A DNA stretch of 57,622 bases from CAZADA01 sp964636945 (GTDB lineage: Bacteria; Pseudomonadota; Alphaproteobacteria; Caulobacterales; Maricaulaceae), in NCBI GenBank assembly GCA_964636945.1, contig CAZWVH010000008.1, positions 1 through 57,622 of the forward strand. Direction: 5' to 3'. Position numbers and translations under genes: made by a program. Shown here in pieces: positions 54,773 to 57,622 of the stretch. The stretch's first letter is position 1. Each line of letters starts with the position of its first letter. The notes below the pieces were generated by a model, which was given only the letters and a program-made list of their open reading frames with translations, ran no database searches and had not been told where the DNA came from.

Positions 54773-55975
54773 ATGCCATCGAGTCAATGGTGCACTCGTG
54801 CAAGCGCATATGGCTTGCGCGCTATGATTGGCCGATTTTGGCTTGCAATTTTGATCGTGTTGGCCTGCGCGACCGGAACGTTCGCGCAAAACGGGCAAGA
54901 TCGGTACGCTGTGATCGAAGTGGGATCGAGCGGCGTGAAGGTGCGCGCCTACGAGATTTCTCCCGCCCAAGCGGCGGAAATGACCACTGACGCGAATGCC
55001 GGCGCCGGATTGCGGTATGCGCTATTCAATGACCATGGTTTGGCAGAGCCTGCGGAGCTCAATGTCAATCCGTATCGCGCCGAAAATGTCGAAAGAACCG
55101 CCGACGCGGTTAAGTCCTTCGTGGACGCGCTATACGAAGACTATGCGGTTCCCCTGGACAACATTTACGTGGTGGGGGCCAGCGGCGTCAGCAGCGTGGA
55201 TCACGCCGATGAGCTTGCCGTCGCGATCACCCAACACGCCGGACGCTCCATCGAATTCATTACGCCCGACCGAGAAGCGGCGCTGAACTTCGACTGGGTG
55301 ACGCCAAACTATCGGCGCTCAACGGCGCTCGTGATTGATTTGGGCAGCAGCAATGTGCATGCGAGCTATCTGCGCGCTAGCCGCGGTTTGGTCGATGCGC
55401 ATGAGGCCTTTGAGGTGCTGCCTCTGGGTACAAAGTCATTGCTCGACGCGATCGTTGAACAAGTGGGCGGCAAACGGCCAGACGATTTGCGCCTGCGCTT
55501 CGCCGCCATGCGCTCCAACGCCATTGAGCCGGCGATCTATCGCGTCTCGACAAACCAGCCCGGCCTGGTCAACCGTCAACGCGTATATCTGCTGGGCGGG
55601 ATCGTTTGGGCGCTGGTCGCTCATGAACGCCCTGAAGAGCACAATGCCGACTGGGTGCAATTGCATCGGGCGGACTTCATTTCATTCCGCGATCGGGTGC
55701 GCTCGGGCCGCGCATTCGATCAGTATTCCGAAAAACTGGCCGCCATTCCCAACCCGGCTTTGCGCGAGGCCGCTGCGCGAGAGATTGCTCGTGTGGCCGA
55801 TGTATTCACCGAAGATCAATTGCTGGCTGGTGTTGAGATCATGCTGGCCTTTGAGAACATGCTCGACCTTGAAGGCCGCGAAGCGGTGTTCTTTTCGCGC
55901 ATCGGCCGGGATGGCTGGCGCTCGCAGTATCTGATTGAAAAGATCGCCGCGCTCGACCAAGAACAGGAAAGCTGA
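54773..55975 (+). CDS. Exported Ppx/GppA-like phosphatase
   Basis: The 400-residue protein has a signal peptide (IGRFWLAILIVLACATGTFA) followed by an ASKHA fold like exopolyphosphatase/GppA: RYAVIEVGSSGVKVRAYEIS, VVGASGVSSV, FITPDREAALNFDWVT, ALVIDLGSSNVHASYL and QRVYLLGGIVWALV. The usual family proteins are cytosolic; an exported form is unusual and would act on periplasmic or external phosphate polymers or nucleotides. GGGGGCG precedes the ATG at 54773; ATG 54824 gives a more ordinary signal peptide. A phytase gene follows at 56038. Confidence 0.75.
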   Translation: MPSSQWCTRASAYGLRAMIGRFWLAILIVLACATGTFAQNGQDRYAVIEVGSSGVKVRAYEISPAQAAEMTTDANAGAGLRYALFNDHGLAEPAELNVNPYRAENVERTADAVKSFVDALYEDYAVPLDNIYVVGASGVSSVDHADELAVAITQHAGRSIEFITPDREAALNFDWVTPNYRRSTALVIDLGSSNVHASYLRASRGLVDAHEAFEVLPLGTKSLLDAIVEQVGGKRPDDLRLRFAAMRSNAIEPAIYRVSTNQPGLVNRQRVYLLGGIVWALVAHERPEEHNADWVQLHRADFISFRDRVRSGRAFDQYSEKLAAIPNPALREAAAREIARVADVFTEDQLLAGVEIMLAFENMLDLEGREAVFFSRIGRDGWRSQYLIEKIAALDQEQES

Positions 55976-56037
55976 GATCGGTGTCATCTGCTTCTGGCAA
56001 CGCTCCGGATTCGCTCAAACATCGCGGCGGGGAATTC

Positions 56038-57141
56038 ATGACTGACTCATCACAGTGGCGCGCGCCATCGCGCCCACACCAGGCTCTTGTCGTGATGTGC
56101 GCCTTGACGGCGGCGGGGCTGGCGGCCTGCGCCCAATCGGTCGGCAAGCCCGCACCCATGACTGTCCCCACCGCCAGCGTGCGCGCCATGGCTGAAACCG
56201 CGGCGGTGGCCAACCAGGACGACGCCGCCGACGATCCGGCGATTTGGGTGTCTGGCGATGGCCAGACCGTGCGCATTCTGGGGACCGATAAGCGCGATGA
56301 TGGCGGGTTGAATGTCTACGCTGTGGACGGCGCGCTGATCGAGTTTCTGCCCGCCGGCGCGCTCAACAATGTGGATGTGCGGCCCATGCCCGGCGATGCG
56401 GGTCTGAGCCTCGCCTTCGCCACCAAACGACGGCCGGGCGGATTGGAGCTGTTCGCCATCGATGCCGGCGGGACAGTGACCCGCGCCGGATCCCTGCCGA
56501 CCACGCTCAACGATCCCTATGGCGCGTGCCTCGGCGCGGCGGCTGAGGGCGGCTTTGATCTCGGCGCGACCAACACCGATGATGGCTATCACCAATACCA
56601 GCTTGTATTCGACGGCGAGGGCGAGGTTTCCGCCTACTTGCAGCGCCAATTGAGTTTCGGCGCCCAGGCCGAGGGCTGTGTGTTCGACGAGCGCACCGGT
56701 GATCTGTTCATCGGCGTCGAGGAAGAGGGGATTTTCCGCTATCGCGCTGACCCGGCCGCAGGCGATGGGCGTCAGACCGTGGCCTTGATCGATGACGCCC
56801 ACCTCACCGCCGACGTGGAAGGCCTCGCCATTTATCCCAAAGGCGCGGACGGCGGTTGGTTGATCGCCTCATCCCAAGGCGATGACGCGTTCGCCGTGTT
56901 CGCCTTGCCCGAAGCGCGCTTTGTCGGCCGCTTCACCGTGATCGAGAGCGCGGACGGCCAGGTGGACCGGGTGACCCACACCGACGGGCTCGCCGTCACC
57001 GCCCGCGCCGCGCCGGGCTTCCCACAGGGCTTTTTGGTGGTCCAGGACGATGAAAACACCCGGCCGGACGGATCGGTATCGACCCAGAATTTCAAGATCG
57101 TCGATTGGCGCGAGATCGCGGCGGCCTTGGCGTTGGAATAG
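56038..57141 (+). CDS. Beta-propeller phytase lipoprotein
   Basis: The 367-residue protein has a lipoprotein signal (...LTAAGLAAC, Cys31) and the beta-propeller phytase (3-phytase) motifs DDPAIWV, KRDDGGLNVYAVDGALIEFL, LNNVDVRP, SFGAQAEGCVFDERTGDLFI, GVEEEGIFRYRAD and DVEGLAIYP. It would release phosphate from phytate using calcium. The ATG at 56038 is chosen because GGCGGGG precedes it; GTG 55981 is also open. With the preceding exported Ppx/GppA-like gene it suggests phosphate scavenging at the cell surface. Confidence 0.92.
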   Translation: MTDSSQWRAPSRPHQALVVMCALTAAGLAACAQSVGKPAPMTVPTASVRAMAETAAVANQDDAADDPAIWVSGDGQTVRILGTDKRDDGGLNVYAVDGALIEFLPAGALNNVDVRPMPGDAGLSLAFATKRRPGGLELFAIDAGGTVTRAGSLPTTLNDPYGACLGAAAEGGFDLGATNTDDGYHQYQLVFDGEGEVSAYLQRQLSFGAQAEGCVFDERTGDLFIGVEEEGIFRYRADPAAGDGRQTVALIDDAHLTADVEGLAIYPKGADGGWLIASSQGDDAFAVFALPEARFVGRFTVIESADGQVDRVTHTDGLAVTARAAPGFPQGFLVVQDDENTRPDGSVSTQNFKIVDWREIAAALALE

Positions 57142-57191
57142 CGCGCGCGGGGGCGGCGTTGTGTAACTCGTTTGACCCCTTCTTCGGGTAG

Positions 57192-57239
57192 TCCGAGGCC
57201 GCCGAGCGAGAGCTGGCCGCTATGGGGCGGCTTCCTCGG
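57192..57239 (+). terminator. Weak hairpin after the phytase gene
   Basis: ccgaggccgcc (from 57192) pairs with ggcggcttcctcgg (to 57239) with a 2-base bulge. A T-rich stretch (atttattttt) follows about 20 bases later, too far for a classic intrinsic terminator. Confidence 0.3.
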
Positions 57240-57364
57240 GCCGTTCGGGTGCATTTATTTTTGGCCTTCGACTATATGTGGGATGGGAGCAGCCAGCTCC
57301 TGGACGTAACTGTGATTAGAATTGGGAATTGTTAACTCTGAATTCTGAGTTGAGGACCAGTGTG

Positions 57365-57622
57365 ATGAGCAAATCAATCAATAGATTTATGCTATTTATT
57401 ACGTATTTTCCATGGGCACTATTCTTTTCTCTTGCTCCATTGGCTGTTAATGGCTCTAGCATTGCTAATGTAGTGATTGTCGGGGCCTCGGCAGTTCAGG
57501 CGGCCGCGATTTATGTTTGGCTATCGTATGTGGCGCGTAGCGACGTGAGCAGAAATGATAATCAAGTCAATAACGATGGCCAGAAGCCAATTGTATTTGA
57601 TCGAAAAAACTTCCTATTTTGT
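57365..57622 (+). CDS. Membrane protein, partial (runs off the window)
   Basis: An open frame of 86 codons from ATG 57365 has no stop before the end of the window. It encodes two hydrophobic helices (about 9-30: MLFITYFPWALFFSLAPLAV; 35-60: IANVVIVGASAVQAAAIYVW) followed by a polar stretch. GAGGA lies about 8 bases upstream. It is clearly AT-richer than the rest of the window, which suggests recent acquisition. No family recognised. Confidence 0.55.
   Translation, partial: MSKSINRFMLFITYFPWALFFSLAPLAVNGSSIANVVIVGASAVQAAAIYVWLSYVARSDVSRNDNQVNNDGQKPIVFDRKNFLFC

Noticed and set aside
57142..57260. Possible transposase end read on the minus strand (LGLPEEGVKRVTQ)
   Set aside because: Too short and without a recognisable transposase motif or inverted repeat to call.

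Overview
The window looks like chromosome of a GC-rich Gram-negative bacterium, most likely an alphaproteobacterium. The grounds are high GC, GTG/TTG starts, many ATGA-type gene overlaps, tripartite ABC export genes, a Zrg-like zinc operon and an acyl-CoA cluster typical of that class. No ribosomal RNA, complete tRNA, phage or CRISPR array was seen. A 100-N assembly gap lies at 45728-45827.

Layout. 0.2-4.6 kb: a minus-strand ABC export operon (ATPase, two-block FtsX/MacB permease, HlyD adaptor). 4.9-5.1 kb: a decayed IS66 transposase end. 5.2-8.1 kb: a minus-strand cluster of an AraC regulator, an NmrA-like reductase and two small membrane proteins. 8.5-15.2 kb: an accessory region with a 3' fragment of tRNA-Trp, a MerR-type regulator behind a dense ACAGT/ACTGT operator region, a 1768-residue DUF4011-helicase-nuclease resembling the Hhe defence protein, and a frameshifted gene remnant. 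15.5-16.6 kb: an HxlR regulator divergent from a 4-oxalocrotonate-tautomerase-like protein. 16.9-21.1 kb: zinc acquisition genes (ZIP transporter; DUF2796/DUF3299/ABC operon), with two near-identical Zur-box candidates. 21.2-24.7 kb: a secreted phosphoesterase, then two Rhs remnants split by two small genes. 25-34.9 kb: acyl-CoA catabolism (Crp-type regulator, two acyl-CoA dehydrogenases, CoA ligase, DsbA-like isomerase, two glutathione transferases, CoA-transferase/racemase). 35-37.4 kb: proB-proA. 44.5-48.3 kb: NAD(P)HX epimerase, a YgjP-like metallopeptidase with a tandem repeat holding the gap, and an S9 peptidase. 48.6-57.1 kb: an envelope group with OmpA protein, coiled-coil protein, DUF3445 protein, histidine kinase, PDZ-like protein, an exported Ppx/GppA-like protein and a beta-propeller phytase lipoprotein. 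GC falls sharply after about 57.26 kb.

The most interesting part is 37.4-44.3 kb, an RNA-repair and Ro60 locus. The sigma-54 activator RtcR is read away from rsr (Ro60/TROVE protein), four tandem Y-RNA-like genes, rtcB, a DUF433/DUF5615 toxin-antitoxin pair and rtcA. The four RNAs share a paired-ends stem and a GAAUGC internal loop. Two also carry a complete circularly permuted tRNA mimic (T arm, acceptor helix closed by a tetraloop, D arm), one carries only T arm plus acceptor, and one has no mimic. A -24/-12 promoter precedes rsr and a 34-bp AT-rich palindrome lies between rtcR and rsr, which suggests RtcR-controlled expression of the whole unit.
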